Of a stretch of DNA of 64,000 nt, positions 25,063-32,732 are shown piece after piece (the stretch's first letter is position 1; each line of letters begins with the position of its first letter). The translations under genes were made by a program, and so were the position numbers. The stretch comes from JBBRHQ01 sp963720735 (lineage in GTDB: Bacteria; Actinomycetota; Thermoleophilia; Solirubrobacterales; 70-9): positions 1 to 64,000 of the forward strand of contig CAVRGL010000011.1 in NCBI GenBank assembly GCA_963720735.1. Direction: 5' to 3'. The notes beneath the pieces were generated by a model that did no database searches, was not told where the DNA came from, and saw only the letters and a list, made by a program, of their open reading frames with translations.

Positions 25063-25534
25063 CAGCGGAGAAAGCGCCCGGATCGGTGGAGCGAACGTCG
25101 AGTTCGTGCTGGAGGCGTTCCGCGAGTTCGCCGAACGCGGCCCGGAGGCGGTGATCGACATCCTCGACCCGGAGGTCGACGTCTACGGCGACGAAGAGCT
25201 CGCCAACGGCGGCAGGTTCCACGGCATCCCCGGCTACCGGCGCTGGACCGAGCGCTGGCTCGACGTCTGGGGGGAGTTCGAGATCGAGGTGGAGCTGGTC
25301 GAGCCGGTCGGCGAGCGCCACGTGGCCGCCACCTGCCACCAGACCGGGCTCGGCAAGTCCAGCGGCGCCTCGGTGGAGATGGACGCCACCTACATGTTCG
25401 AGATCAGCGACGGGATGGTGGTCCGCTTCCACATCTACGGCGACCGCCGCAAGGCGATCGCGGCCGCCAGGGAGGGAGAAGCGACGGCCTCCGACGCGAG
25501 GCCGCCGGCGCCGTCGAAGCCCGCCACCGACTAG
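25055..25534 (+). CDS. SnoaL-like (NTF2 fold) protein
   Basis: A 159-residue protein with the cone-shaped alpha+beta NTF2 fold: ANVEFVLEAFREFAERGPEA, DILDPEVDVYG, FHGIPGYRRWTERWLDVWGE, and the closing strand ATYMFEISDGMVVRFHIYGD. The last 30 residues are Ala/Pro-rich. SnoaL-like proteins include isomerases, hydrolases and ligand-binding regulators; no catalytic residue can be assigned. It overlaps lepA by 8 bp and its stop overlaps the stop of the convergent YbjQ-like gene by 4 bp. Two more SnoaL genes lie at 31.9 and 32.7 kb. Confidence 0.75.
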   Translation: MSSSGESARIGGANVEFVLEAFREFAERGPEAVIDILDPEVDVYGDEELANGGRFHGIPGYRRWTERWLDVWGEFEIEVELVEPVGERHVAATCHQTGLGKSSGASVEMDATYMFEISDGMVVRFHIYGDRRKAIAAAREGEATASDARPPAPSKPATD

Positions 25535-25854
25535 CTCGTCTTGGTGACCTTGACCGCGGTGCCGTAGGCGCAGATCTCGGTCCAGGTCGTTCCCAGCTCC
25601 GAAGTGTCGAAGCGAAAGGCGATGATCGCGTTGGCGCCCTTCGACTCGGCCTCCTCGACGAGGCGCTCCGTGGCGTGCTCGCGGCCGTCGGCGAGCATCT
25701 TGGTCATCCCCTTCAGCTCGCCGCCGGCCAGCGACTTCAGCGAGGCGCCGATCTGGGATCCGACGTTGCGCGAGCGCACGGTGAGGCCGAAGACCTCGCC
25801 GAAGACCTCGTCGATCTGGTAGCCGGGCAGGTCGTTCATGGTTGAGATCAGCAT
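25531..25854 (-). CDS. YbjQ-family (DUF74) protein
   Basis: A 107-residue protein matching the YbjQ/UPF0145 family: NDLPGYQIDEVFGEVFGLTV, RSRNVGSQIGASLKSLAGGE, and EEAESKGANAIIAFRFDTSE. The family forms pentameric beta rings and has been suggested to bind heavy metals; the function is unproven. ATG 25854 (MLISTMNDLPGYQ) fits relatives; an ATG five codons later is possible. It faces the SnoaL gene at its end and is divergent from the MaoC-like gene at its start, with only 31 bp between. Confidence 0.85.
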   Translation of the reverse strand: MLISTMNDLPGYQIDEVFGEVFGLTVRSRNVGSQIGASLKSLAGGELKGMTKMLADGREHATERLVEEAESKGANAIIAFRFDTSELGTTWTEICAYGTAVKVTKTS

Positions 25855-25871
25855 GCCCGCGACCCTAGCAA

Positions 25872-25877
25872 TAGAGT
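25872..25877 (+). promoter_or_regulatory. Putative -10 box (TAGAGT) of the MaoC-like pair
   Basis: TAGAGT ends eight bases before ATG 25886. The 31-bp divergent gap to the YbjQ-like gene leaves space only for a leaderless promoter here. Confidence 0.35.
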
Positions 25878-25885
25878 CCGGCGCC

Positions 25886-26326
25886 ATGGCCGTGAAGACG
25901 GACGCAATCGGCAAGCAGTGGCCGCCCGCGACCTACGAAGTCGGCCGCGAGAAGATCCGTGAGTACGCGAACGCGATCGGCGCCGAGAACCCGGTTCACT
26001 TCGACCGCGAGGCGGCGCTCGCCGCCGGCTACCGCGACGTGGTCGCGCCGCCGATGTTCTGCGTCGTCTACGCCGCGCCGGCGATGGGGCCCGCGATCCT
26101 CGACCCCGAGGTCGGCATCAACCTGGCGGCGATGGTGCACGGTGGCCAGGAGTTCGCCTGGGGCGAGCCCGTCTGCTCGGGGGACGTGATCACCACCACG
26201 GCCACCTGCGCCGAGATCTCCGAGAAGGGCGGGATGGGCTTCTACGTGTTCGAGTCGAACTCGGTCAACCAGGACGGCACGATGACCGTGCGCGGCACCT
26301 GGACCAACATCGTCAGAGGGGTATGA
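25886..26326 (+). CDS. MaoC-like hot-dog dehydratase subunit (HadA-like)
   Basis: A 146-residue hot-dog fold protein of the FAS1-type dehydratase N-terminal family: GREKIREYANAIGAENPVHF, DREAALAAGYRDVVAPPMF and NLAAMVHGGQEFAWGEPVCS. It resembles the non-catalytic HadA/HadC-type partner of mycobacterial (3R)-hydroxyacyl-ACP dehydratase, which binds acyl chains. The gene after it encodes the catalytic-type partner and begins two bases after its stop. ATG 25886 is chosen over an upstream frame opening that runs into the divergent gene. A role in fatty-acid elongation is inferred from the pairing. Confidence 0.82.
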   Translation: MAVKTDAIGKQWPPATYEVGREKIREYANAIGAENPVHFDREAALAAGYRDVVAPPMFCVVYAAPAMGPAILDPEVGINLAAMVHGGQEFAWGEPVCSGDVITTTATCAEISEKGGMGFYVFESNSVNQDGTMTVRGTWTNIVRGV

Positions 26327-26327
26327 G

Positions 26328-26720
26328 ATGGCGGAGCTGAGCGCAGGAGACCAGATCCCCGAGTTGCGGGTGACACCTGATAAGTACCTTCCTCACCGCT
26401 ACGCGGGCGCCTCGGGGGACTTCAACCCGATCCACATCGATCCCGAGTTCGCCAAGGCCGTCGGCCTCCCCGGCAACATCCTCCACGGCCTCTACATGAT
26501 GGGCCTGGTCGCTCGCGCCAACACCGCCCTCGCCGACGGCGACCCGAAGGCGCTGAAGCGCCTCTCGGTCCAGTTCCGGGGCATGGGCGCCCCCGAGCAG
26601 GAGATAGTCGTGACCGGCACAGTGCGCGAGGCGGGCGACGGCCATGTGCTGGTCGACACCGAGGCGGCCCAGGGCGAAAACCGGGTGATCCGCAACGCCG
26701 AGGCCGAACTGGAGCTCTAG
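26328..26720 (+). CDS. MaoC-like (3R)-hydroxyacyl dehydratase, catalytic subunit (HadB-like)
   Basis: A 130-residue hot-dog protein with the hydratase-2 motif: YAGASGDFNPIHIDPEFAKA, where Asp and His of DFNPIH are the expected catalytic pair, followed by GLPGNILHGLYMMGL. With the preceding gene it should form a HadAB-type heterodimer that dehydrates hydroxyacyl thioesters. Start ATG is two bases after the partner's stop. Length and motif spacing match HadB. Confidence 0.85.
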   Translation: MAELSAGDQIPELRVTPDKYLPHRYAGASGDFNPIHIDPEFAKAVGLPGNILHGLYMMGLVARANTALADGDPKALKRLSVQFRGMGAPEQEIVVTGTVREAGDGHVLVDTEAAQGENRVIRNAEAELEL

Positions 26721-26804
26721 GCCTCGGGCCGAAGCGGCGGATTCCTGCCTCTGAGAGATTTCTCCCAGGCGTGCGCGGCTCAGGCGTGTCCGCCCCCTCG
26801 GACC

Positions 26805-26810
26805 TACCTT
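26805..26810 (+). promoter_or_regulatory. Putative -10 box (TACCTT)
   Basis: TACCTT ends six bases before ATG 26817 of the small membrane protein gene, fitting the leaderless pattern. Confidence 0.35.
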
Positions 26811-26816
26811 TTCCGC

Positions 26817-27179
26817 ATGCGACGGGGGGTCAGTCCGATGGCTGTGGCCGGGTTATCGGCTGCCGTCTGCGTGCTGCTGGCCCTCTCCCTGGCGGGCTTC
26901 TCGGCCGCCTCCGGCCTGGCCGGGGACGGCTGCCAGAGCCACGGTGTCGGGCGCAGTTATCACCAGAGCTTCTCGCTGGTGCCGACCGGCACGATTTGCG
27001 ACTACTTCCAGCGCTCGACCGGGGAGACCTCGAGCGCGATCGTCGCACCCTGGGCGCCGATCGCCTGGCTCGTCCCCACCCTGATCCTCAGCGCCATCGC
27101 CTTCCTGACGATGGGTATCCTCGGCCGGCTGCTGCACCGCCAGGGCGACGCCGAGACGATCCCCAGCCAGGGCACCTGA
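26817..27179 (+). CDS. Small membrane protein with a two-Cys loop, unknown
   Basis: A 120-residue protein I do not recognise. It has two hydrophobic helices (AVAGLSAAVCVLLALSLAGF and APIAWLVPTLILSAIAFLTM) that flank an external-looking loop with two cysteines (GDGCQSHGVG and GTICDYFQRS), which could form a disulfide. The C-terminus is short and polar. TACCTT before ATG 26817 supports that start; ATG 26838 is an alternative. It lies alone between the MaoC pair and hrcA. Confidence 0.5.
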   Translation: MRRGVSPMAVAGLSAAVCVLLALSLAGFSAASGLAGDGCQSHGVGRSYHQSFSLVPTGTICDYFQRSTGETSSAIVAPWAPIAWLVPTLILSAIAFLTMGILGRLLHRQGDAETIPSQGT

Positions 27180-27214
27180 GCAGCCGCGCCAATCCCGGCG
27201 GCGGCGGCGGTTTC

Positions 27215-27220
27215 TAGGAT
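27215..27220 (+). promoter_or_regulatory. Putative -10 box (TAGGAT) of hrcA
   Basis: TAGGAT ends six bases before the ATG. No CIRCE inverted repeat is present between 27180 and 27227, so HrcA does not appear to repress its own promoter here through a standard operator. Confidence 0.4.
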
Positions 27221-27226
27221 GTAGGC

Positions 27227-28255
27227 ATGCTCACCGAGCGCCAAGAGCTGATCCTGCGCCTGGTCGTCGACGCCCATCTGGAGTCGGGCAGGCCTGTCGG
27301 GTCGAAGATCATCTCCGAGCAGTCGGGGGTCGAGTGGGGGCCATCGACGGTGCGGGCGGAGCTGGCGGCGCTCGAGGAGGGCGGCTACCTGACCCATCCC
27401 CACACCTCGGCCGGACGGGTGCCAACCGACGCCGGCTACCGCAGCTACGTCGACTTCCTGCTCGAGTCGGGCTCGCTCCCGGCAAAGGGCCCGGGGGTCG
27501 AGCTGGAGCTCTCCGAGCTGCGGCGCGAGGTTGACGAGGCGATGCGGGAGACGACCACGGCGCTGGCCCAGGTCACCGACCTGATGGCGCTGGTGACGGC
27601 GCCGACGATCGAGTCGGCGACGATCCACCGGGTCGAGGTGCTGCGCCTGCAGCCGAACCTGGTGATGGTCGTTGTGATCACCTCGACCGGGTCGGTGACC
27701 AAGCGCGCCTTCAGCTTCGAGGGGACGGTCGATCCGGGCCTGGCCGAGTGGGCCGGGAGCTACCTGAACGAATCGCTTGCCGGGACGGCCGTCGGCTCGC
27801 GGATGGTCGCCGGGAGGCTCGCCGACGACGAGCTGGGCACGACCGAGGCCAGCTTCATCGCCAGCCTCCACCCGGCGTTCACCCAGCTCGACCTCAACCG
27901 TGGCGAGACGCTCTACGTGGACGGCGCTGCGCGGCTGCTCTCCGAGGCGCATTTCGCCGATCTGCCCCAGGTCGACAAGCTGATGACGGCTCTCGAAGGA
28001 CGCGCCAACGTTCTCGGGATGTTGCGCTCAGCGCTGGACCAGCGCTCCGTCTTCTTCTGGATCGGGGCCGAGAACCCCCAGCCGGAGCTGCGCTCGGTCA
28101 GCGTGGTCGGCGCGAACTACGGCCTCGGGCATCGCAACCTGGGCTCGGTCGGGGTGGTCGGCCCGCTGCGGATGGACTACGCGAACGCGATCTCCTCGGT
28201 GCGTGAGGCGGCCCGGGAGCTCTCCCACTACTTCGAAGACGTCTACGAGAGCTAG
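27227..28255 (+). CDS. hrcA: Heat-inducible transcription repressor HrcA
   Basis: Repressor of class I heat-shock genes that binds CIRCE operators. The winged-helix N-terminus (LTERQELILRLVVDAHLESG, PVGSKIISEQSG, SSTVR-like PSTVRAELAALEEGGYL) is followed by the GAF-like and IDD domains (FWIGAENPQPELRSVSVVGA, GSVGVVGPLRMDYANAI). The length of 342 is normal. dnaJ begins 11 bp later, the usual hrcA–dnaJ order of GC-rich Gram-positives. No CIRCE element is seen in its own promoter. Confidence 0.95.
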   Translation: MLTERQELILRLVVDAHLESGRPVGSKIISEQSGVEWGPSTVRAELAALEEGGYLTHPHTSAGRVPTDAGYRSYVDFLLESGSLPAKGPGVELELSELRREVDEAMRETTTALAQVTDLMALVTAPTIESATIHRVEVLRLQPNLVMVVVITSTGSVTKRAFSFEGTVDPGLAEWAGSYLNESLAGTAVGSRMVAGRLADDELGTTEASFIASLHPAFTQLDLNRGETLYVDGAARLLSEAHFADLPQVDKLMTALEGRANVLGMLRSALDQRSVFFWIGAENPQPELRSVSVVGANYGLGHRNLGSVGVVGPLRMDYANAISSVREAARELSHYFEDVYES

Positions 28256-28266
28256 AAGCCGGATCA

Positions 28267-29382
28267 ATGCCGCGCGACTACTACGAGGTCCTCGGGGTCG
28301 GACGGGACGCCCCGCCCCAGGAGGTGAAGCGGGCCTTCCGCCGGCTGGCCCGCGAGCTTCACCCCGACGTAAACGCCCACGACCCCGAGGCCGAGGAGAA
28401 GTTCAAGGAAGCGGCGGAGGCCTACGAGGTCCTCTCCGACGCCGAGCAGCGCCGCACCTATGACGCCTACGGCCACGAGGGGCTGAGATCCGGAGGCTGG
28501 GCGCCGCGAAGCGCCGGGTTCGGCTCGATCGAGGACATCTTCCAGGCCTTCTTTGGCGGCGACGCGTTCGGGTTCGGGGGTGGCGGCCCGGCCGAGGGCG
28601 GCGACATCGGCGCGACGGTCGAGATCTCGCTCGAGGACGTGCTCGGCGGGATCCAGCGGGAGCTTGAGTTCGAGGCGGTGGCCGCCTGCGAGCATTGCAA
28701 CGGCAACGGGGCCGAGCCGGGGACCCCGATCCACACCTGCGAGCGCTGTGGCGGCGCCGGGCAGCTGCGCCAGGTCACCCGTACGGCCTTCGGCCAGATG
28801 GTCCGCGCTGTGGTCTGCGACGAGTGCGGCGGGGACGGCAAGGTCGCGGAGACCCCGTGCCCGGAGTGCTCCGGGCGAGGTCGGGTCGCGCGGGTGCGCC
28901 GCTGGGACGTGGACATCCCGGCCGGGATCCAGGACGGCCAGCGGGTGCGGATCAACGGCGCCGGCCATGCCGGTGAGGCGGGCGGCAGGGCCGGCGACCT
29001 CTACGTCGAGGTCAGGGTCGCCGAGGACGAGCGCTTCCGGCGCGACGGCGACGACCTGATCAGCTTCGTCGATCTCGCCGCGACGGCGGCGATGATCGGC
29101 ACCACGATCTCGGTCGAGACGCTCGACGGCACCGAGCAGGTCGAGGTGGCGCCCGGGACCCAGCCGGGCTCCGAGTCGGTGCTTCGCGGCCGCGGGCTTC
29201 CCCGCCTCGGCGGCGGCAGGCGCGGAGACCAGCGTCTGGTCTTTCACGTGATCGTCCCCTCGAACCTCTCCGAGGAGCAGCATCGGATCGCCACGCAGCT
29301 CGAGCAGACGATCGGCCCCGAGAATCTCCAGTCCGAGGACGGAGGCGGGATCTTCTCGCGGGTTCGCCGGGCCTTCGGTTGA
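28267..29382 (+). CDS. dnaJ: Chaperone protein DnaJ
   Basis: Type I Hsp40 co-chaperone. J domain (residues 1–70: DYYEVLGVGRDAPPQEVKRA, HPDVNAHD with the HPD motif), G/F-rich stretch (FGGDAFGFGGGG), zinc domain with four CxxCxGxG-type repeats (CEHCNGNG, CERCGGAG, CDECGGDG, CPECSGRG), then the C-terminal substrate domain. The length of 371 is normal. It is 11 bp after hrcA and its stop overlaps the TTG start of prmA. Confidence 0.96.
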   Translation: MPRDYYEVLGVGRDAPPQEVKRAFRRLARELHPDVNAHDPEAEEKFKEAAEAYEVLSDAEQRRTYDAYGHEGLRSGGWAPRSAGFGSIEDIFQAFFGGDAFGFGGGGPAEGGDIGATVEISLEDVLGGIQRELEFEAVAACEHCNGNGAEPGTPIHTCERCGGAGQLRQVTRTAFGQMVRAVVCDECGGDGKVAETPCPECSGRGRVARVRRWDVDIPAGIQDGQRVRINGAGHAGEAGGRAGDLYVEVRVAEDERFRRDGDDLISFVDLAATAAMIGTTISVETLDGTEQVEVAPGTQPGSESVLRGRGLPRLGGGRRGDQRLVFHVIVPSNLSEEQHRIATQLEQTIGPENLQSEDGGGIFSRVRRAFG

Positions 29383-30206
29383 TCAGGCTGGCGGTCAGGT
29401 GCCGGCCAAAGCAGGCCGACACCGTCCTCGCCGAGCTGACCGTGCTCGCCCCGAACGGGGTCGAGGAGGAGCGCGGTCCGGGATACGTCGAGTACGCGAT
29501 CTACGGCGGCGAGGGCGAGCTTCCCGACGTCGGCCTGCTCGAGGCCGTCGCCGGCGAGGGACTGGTCGAGGTCAGCGCCGCCGAGGTGCCTGACGACTGG
29601 GCCGACCGCTGGCAGGACTTCCACAAGCCGCTGCTGGTCGGCGAGGTCCTCTGGCTCCGCCCTTCCTGGGAGGAGGCGCGCGACGACGCGATCGACATCG
29701 TCGTCGATCCCGGCCAGGCGTTTGGGACCGGCGCTCACCCGACCACCCGGCTCTGCCTCGAGCTGCTGGTCGAGCACGATCGGGCCGGTGGGCGGAAGGG
29801 CGGGCTGAGCGACCTCGGCACGGGCTCCGGCGTGCTCGCGATCGCCGCCGCCAAGCTCGGCTGGAGCCCGGTCAAAGGCTACGAGCACGAGCGGCCCGCG
29901 CTCGACTCGGCGGCGGCGAACGCGGCCGCGAACCGGGTTGCGCTCGACCTCGAGCTGCTCAACCTGCGCAGCGACCTACCCGAGCTCGAGGAGACGGTTG
30001 TCGCCAACCTGACGGCGCCGGTGCTGCTCGCGGTGGCCGAGCGCCTCAGCGGCCGGGCGGCGCCGCGGACCCTGATCTGCTCGGGGCTGCTGCCGGAAGA
30101 GTGCGATCCTCTCAGCGCGGCCTTCTCCGAGGCCGGCCTCTCCGAGACGGTGCGCCGCCGGCAGGGCGATTGGGCTGCACTGTTGATGCGAAGCGCCGCT
30201 GGCTGA
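29379..30206 (+). CDS. prmA: Ribosomal protein L11 methyltransferase
   Basis: SAM-dependent methyltransferase that modifies uL11. N-terminal substrate-recognition region (residues 1–90; DWADRWQDFHKPLLVGE), then a class I fold with DPGQAFGTGAHPTTRLCLEL, SAM motif DLGTGSGVLAIAAAKLG and the motif IV equivalent VVANLTAPVL. The start is TTG 29379, which shares TTGA with the dnaJ stop; no ATG or GTG fits as well. The length of 275 is slightly short. dnaJ–prmA is a widespread pair. Confidence 0.9.
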   Translation: MIRLAVRCRPKQADTVLAELTVLAPNGVEEERGPGYVEYAIYGGEGELPDVGLLEAVAGEGLVEVSAAEVPDDWADRWQDFHKPLLVGEVLWLRPSWEEARDDAIDIVVDPGQAFGTGAHPTTRLCLELLVEHDRAGGRKGGLSDLGTGSGVLAIAAAKLGWSPVKGYEHERPALDSAAANAAANRVALDLELLNLRSDLPELEETVVANLTAPVLLAVAERLSGRAAPRTLICSGLLPEECDPLSAAFSEAGLSETVRRRQGDWAALLMRSAAG

Positions 30207-30219
30207 CCCGTCCAGCGAC

Positions 30220-30225
30220 TATCTT
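30220..30225 (+). promoter_or_regulatory. Putative -10 box (TATCTT)
   Basis: TATCTT ends eight bases before ATG 30234 of the DUF2269 gene, in the 27-bp gap after prmA. Confidence 0.35.
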
Positions 30226-30233
30226 TCGCCGCC

Positions 30234-30737
30234 ATGAGCGGCCTGGCCCTGGCGGTGACCACCTACCAGCTCTCGGTGTTCGTCCACGTCACCGCGGTCA
30301 TGGTCGGGTTCGGGGCGACTTTCGCCGAGTCGATCGCCTTCCCGGTGGCGATGAAGCTCGACCCCCGGCATCTGCCCTACGTGCATCGGCTCCAGCTGGC
30401 GATCAACCGCTACTTCGCCACGCCCGCCCTGGTGATCGTCCTGCTCACCGGCATCTACCAGGTCGACAAGCTCGACTGGGGCTTTGACTCGGCCTGGGTC
30501 AGCGGCGCCTTCCTGATCGTGATCGTGATCGGGGGCCTGCTCGGGGGCTACTTCATCCCGACCGATCGCCGCCTCGGCTCGATGGTCGAGAAGGAGATCA
30601 GGGCCGCGGGGGACGGCGAGCTGGTCCTCTCCGAGGAATACCAGCGCCAGGCCAGGATCGAGGGGATCGTCGGGACAGTGACCGGCATCCTGCTGGTCGT
30701 CGCCGTCTACCTGATGGTGGTCAAGCCTGGGGCCTGA
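30234..30737 (+). CDS. DUF2269-like integral membrane protein
   Basis: A 167-residue protein with four hydrophobic helices: LSVFVHVTAVMVGFGATFAE, YFATPALVIVLLTGIYQV, VSGAFLIVIVIGGLLGGYFI and IVGTVTGILLVVAVYLMVV. The pattern with FVHVTAVMVGFG near the start and a conserved GIYQVDK after helix two matches DUF2269 membrane proteins. Function unknown. murI follows within 5 bp through a repeat element. Confidence 0.7.
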   Translation: MSGLALAVTTYQLSVFVHVTAVMVGFGATFAESIAFPVAMKLDPRHLPYVHRLQLAINRYFATPALVIVLLTGIYQVDKLDWGFDSAWVSGAFLIVIVIGGLLGGYFIPTDRRLGSMVEKEIRAAGDGELVLSEEYQRQARIEGIVGTVTGILLVVAVYLMVVKPGA

Positions 30738-30741
30738 GGAC

Positions 30742-31635
30742 ATGACCTGCGGCGGCTGCGCCGCCTTACATGCCTTTGCCGGCGCTAACACCGCGCCGGC
30801 AAAAGAAACCGAGGCGCACCTGAGCCCCCGGGACCTGCCGATCGCCGTCTTCGACTCCGGCGTCGGCGGCCTCACCGTCCTGCACGAGTGCCTCGTCTCG
30901 CTGCCGGCGGAGGACTTCCTCTACCTCGGCGACAGCGCCCGCTTCCCCTACGGGACGAAGCCGGCGGCGGAGCTGCGCGAGCGCGTCCGCGAGGTCTCCG
31001 CCTTCCTGCTCGAAAGGGGCTCGAAGCTGCTGGTGATCGCCTGCAACTCGGCCACCGCGGCGGGCGCCGCGACGGCGCGGGAGGTGGCGGCCGAGCACGG
31101 GGTGGAGGTGGTCACCGTGGTCGACCCCGAGGCCGAGATCGCAGCGGCGATCACCGGGAATGGACGGGTCGGGGTTCTGGCGACGCCCGCCACCGTCGAG
31201 GGAGGCGCCTATCGCCGGGCCCTGGAGCGTCAGGGCCGGGCCCTGGAGGTGACCGAGGTCGCCGCCCCCGACCTTGCGCCGATCATCCAGCACGGCTTCC
31301 CCTTCGATCAGAGCGTGATCGAGACGGTGCGCTCCTACTGTCGCCCGCTGAAGCGGGCAGAGGTGGACACGCTGATCCTCGGCTGCACCCACTACCCGCT
31401 GGTCGCGCCGATGCTGCAGCGGATGCTCGGCCGCGACGTACGCCTGGTGACCGCGGGCCATGCGGTCGCGGGCGCCGCTCAGCGACACCTCGAGGCGGCG
31501 GGGCTGGAGAGCCGCGCGGCCGAGGAGGGCGACTACCGCTTCCTCTGCACCGGCGACATCGTCTCCTTCAGCGAGCTCGGCACGCGATTCCTGCAGATGC
31601 CCCTCGCCGGGCGGATCGAGCAGGTCCGAATCTAG
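30742..31635 (+). CDS. murI: Glutamate racemase (N-terminus supplied by a repeat)
   Basis: Makes D-glutamate for peptidoglycan. The catalytic core begins near residue 33: PIAVFDSGVGGLTVLHE, GDSARFPYGTKP, the first catalytic Cys in VIACNSATAAG and the second in LILGCTHYPLV. All are intact. Oddity: the only in-frame ATG is 30742, and residues 1–21 (MTCGGCAALHAFAGANTAPA) are encoded by a copy of the dispersed repeat also found after trpC. No ATG, GTG or TTG lies between the repeat and the core, so either the repeat provides the start or a CTG (30820) is used. Confidence 0.93.
   Translation: MTCGGCAALHAFAGANTAPAKETEAHLSPRDLPIAVFDSGVGGLTVLHECLVSLPAEDFLYLGDSARFPYGTKPAAELRERVREVSAFLLERGSKLLVIACNSATAAGAATAREVAAEHGVEVVTVVDPEAEIAAAITGNGRVGVLATPATVEGGAYRRALERQGRALEVTEVAAPDLAPIIQHGFPFDQSVIETVRSYCRPLKRAEVDTLILGCTHYPLVAPMLQRMLGRDVRLVTAGHAVAGAAQRHLEAAGLESRAAEEGDYRFLCTGDIVSFSELGTRFLQMPLAGRIEQVRI
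30748..30803 (-). repeat. Dispersed repeat family 1, single copy at the murI start
   Basis: Compared by eye, 52 of 56 bases match the reverse complement of the 68-bp unit repeated at 40575–40837. It contains the hairpin GCCGGCGC/GCGCCGGC (30778–30800, loop TAACACC) and a second stem GGCGG/CCGCC. It lies almost entirely inside the murI reading frame. Confidence 0.85.
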
Positions 31636-31642
31636 CGCCGCC

Positions 31643-31828
31643 TCCTCCGCTCCGCGAGAGCCCGCACCCAGAATCACCGGCTATCTGCGGGTTCTCGCTC
31701 CGCGTCCGGGGGCGGCTTTCTCGCCAGCTAACCCCGTCCTTCCGCAAACCGTCGCACGCCCGGACGCGGGAGCGAGGCCCGACAGCATCATTTGACTCTG
31801 AGTGTCGGGCCTCGCGGGAGCGGAGGAC
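31643..31828. repeat. Two palindromic copies of repeat family 2 in the murI–SnoaL gap
   Basis: The 228-bp gap after murI is mostly two hairpin elements. Copy 1 (31643–31709, reverse) has GAGAGCCCGCA/TGCGGGTTCTC arms (31656–31666, 31686–31696). Copy 2 (31760–31828, forward) has perfect 12-bp arms CGAGGCCCGACA/TGTCGGGCCTCG (31773–31784, 31803–31814) around an 18-base loop. Both carry CCGGACGCGG beside the stem, a core shared with copies in trpB and rpsA. They may also act as bidirectional terminators. Confidence 0.7.
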
Positions 31829-31849
31829 GTGCGGCGCACTTCTATCCGA

Positions 31850-31855
31850 GATAAT
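31850..31855 (+). promoter_or_regulatory. Putative -10 box (GATAAT)
   Basis: GATAAT ends eight bases before ATG 31864 of the SnoaL-like gene, just after the palindromic elements. Confidence 0.4.
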
Positions 31856-31863
31856 CGCGATCG

Positions 31864-32214
31864 ATGTCGGAGGCGAACGTGGAGATCGTGCGCGAGGCCT
31901 TCGCCGCCTACAACCGGGGCGATATCGATGAGTCGCTGAAGCATCTCGCGCCCGATGCGGAGATGGACTGGTCGCGCGCCGAGGGACCGTACCGTGGCGT
32001 CTACGCCTCCGATCAGGTTCGGCGGTTCATGGACGACTACACCGCGGCCTTCGAGTCGGTGCGGATCGAGACCGGCGAGCTGATCGACGCCGGCGAGAAC
32101 GTCGTGGTCCCACTCACCTTCCACGTCCGGGGTCGCGACGGGCTCGAGGCGACGGCGGACAGCCTGCAGGTGTGGACGATCGAGCAGGGGAAGGTCGCGC
32201 GGGTGTGCCTGTAA
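31864..32214 (+). CDS. SnoaL-like (NTF2 fold) protein
   Basis: A 116-residue NTF2-fold protein: NVEIVREAFAAYNRGDIDES, LAPDAEMDWSRAEGPYRGVY, DDYTAAFESVRIETGELIDA and the final strand DSLQVWTIEQGKVARVCL. It is a compact, complete domain with no added tail. Related to the genes at 25.1 and 32.7 kb by fold and opening motif (N-V-E/D-F/I-V). Substrate unknown. The start is supported by GATAAT eight bases upstream. Confidence 0.75.
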   Translation: MSEANVEIVREAFAAYNRGDIDESLKHLAPDAEMDWSRAEGPYRGVYASDQVRRFMDDYTAAFESVRIETGELIDAGENVVVPLTFHVRGRDGLEATADSLQVWTIEQGKVARVCL

Positions 32215-32256
32215 CAGGAGCGCGAAGAGGCGCTGGACGCCGCCGGGCTGGGGCCT

Positions 32257-32262
32257 TAGGCT
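32257..32262 (+). promoter_or_regulatory. Putative -10 box (TAGGCT)
   Basis: TAGGCT ends seven bases before ATG 32270 of the VOC-domain gene. Confidence 0.35.
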
Positions 32263-32269
32263 GGCCGGC

Positions 32270-32698
32270 ATGCCGATCCGGGGGCTCCACCACGTCGACC
32301 TGGCGGTCAGCGACGTCGAGCGCTCGCTCGAGTTCTATCTGGGCCTGCTCGGTCCGCTCGGCGCCGAGGAGTACGCGCGCTACCCGGCCTACAGGGGGAC
32401 CGAGGAGGTCGTCTATCTGAGCCTCGGCGGCGAGCCGGCGCTCGGGCTCCGGCCCGCGGATGGCGGCGAGCACCGCTACTACGAGGTCGGGATCGAGCAC
32501 CTGGCGATCTTCGTCGACAGCCGTCGGGAGGTCGACGAGGCCTATGAGCGCTGCCTCGAGCTCGGCGCCAAGGTCCACTTCCCGCCCCAGGAGGACCGCG
32601 ACGAGCCCAACTACTGGGCGCTGTTCGTCTTCGATCCCGATGGCATCCGCGTCGAGGTGGCCCACTGGCCACGGGAGAGCGACTCCCCTGGGGCTTGA
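32270..32698 (+). CDS. VOC-family (glyoxalase-like) protein
   Basis: A 142-residue vicinal oxygen chelate protein with both beta-alpha-beta-beta-beta modules: GLHHVDLAVSDVERSLEFYL at the start and LFVFDPDGIRVEVAHWPRE at the end, with IEHLAIFVDSRREVDEAYER between. Candidate metal ligands are His in GLHHVDL, His in IEHLAIF and Glu in IRVEVAH. Members include glyoxalases, dioxygenases and antibiotic-sequestering proteins; the activity is not predictable here. TAGGCT lies seven bases upstream. Confidence 0.82.
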   Translation: MPIRGLHHVDLAVSDVERSLEFYLGLLGPLGAEEYARYPAYRGTEEVVYLSLGGEPALGLRPADGGEHRYYEVGIEHLAIFVDSRREVDEAYERCLELGAKVHFPPQEDRDEPNYWALFVFDPDGIRVEVAHWPRESDSPGA

Positions 32699-32732
32699 CC
32701 CGCTCGGGACCGAGCGGTAGATACTTCGAGCC

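Noticed and set aside
27180..27226. CIRCE operator before hrcA
   Set aside because: Neither TTAGCACTC nor GAGTGCTAA, nor a near match, is present in the 47-bp gap.
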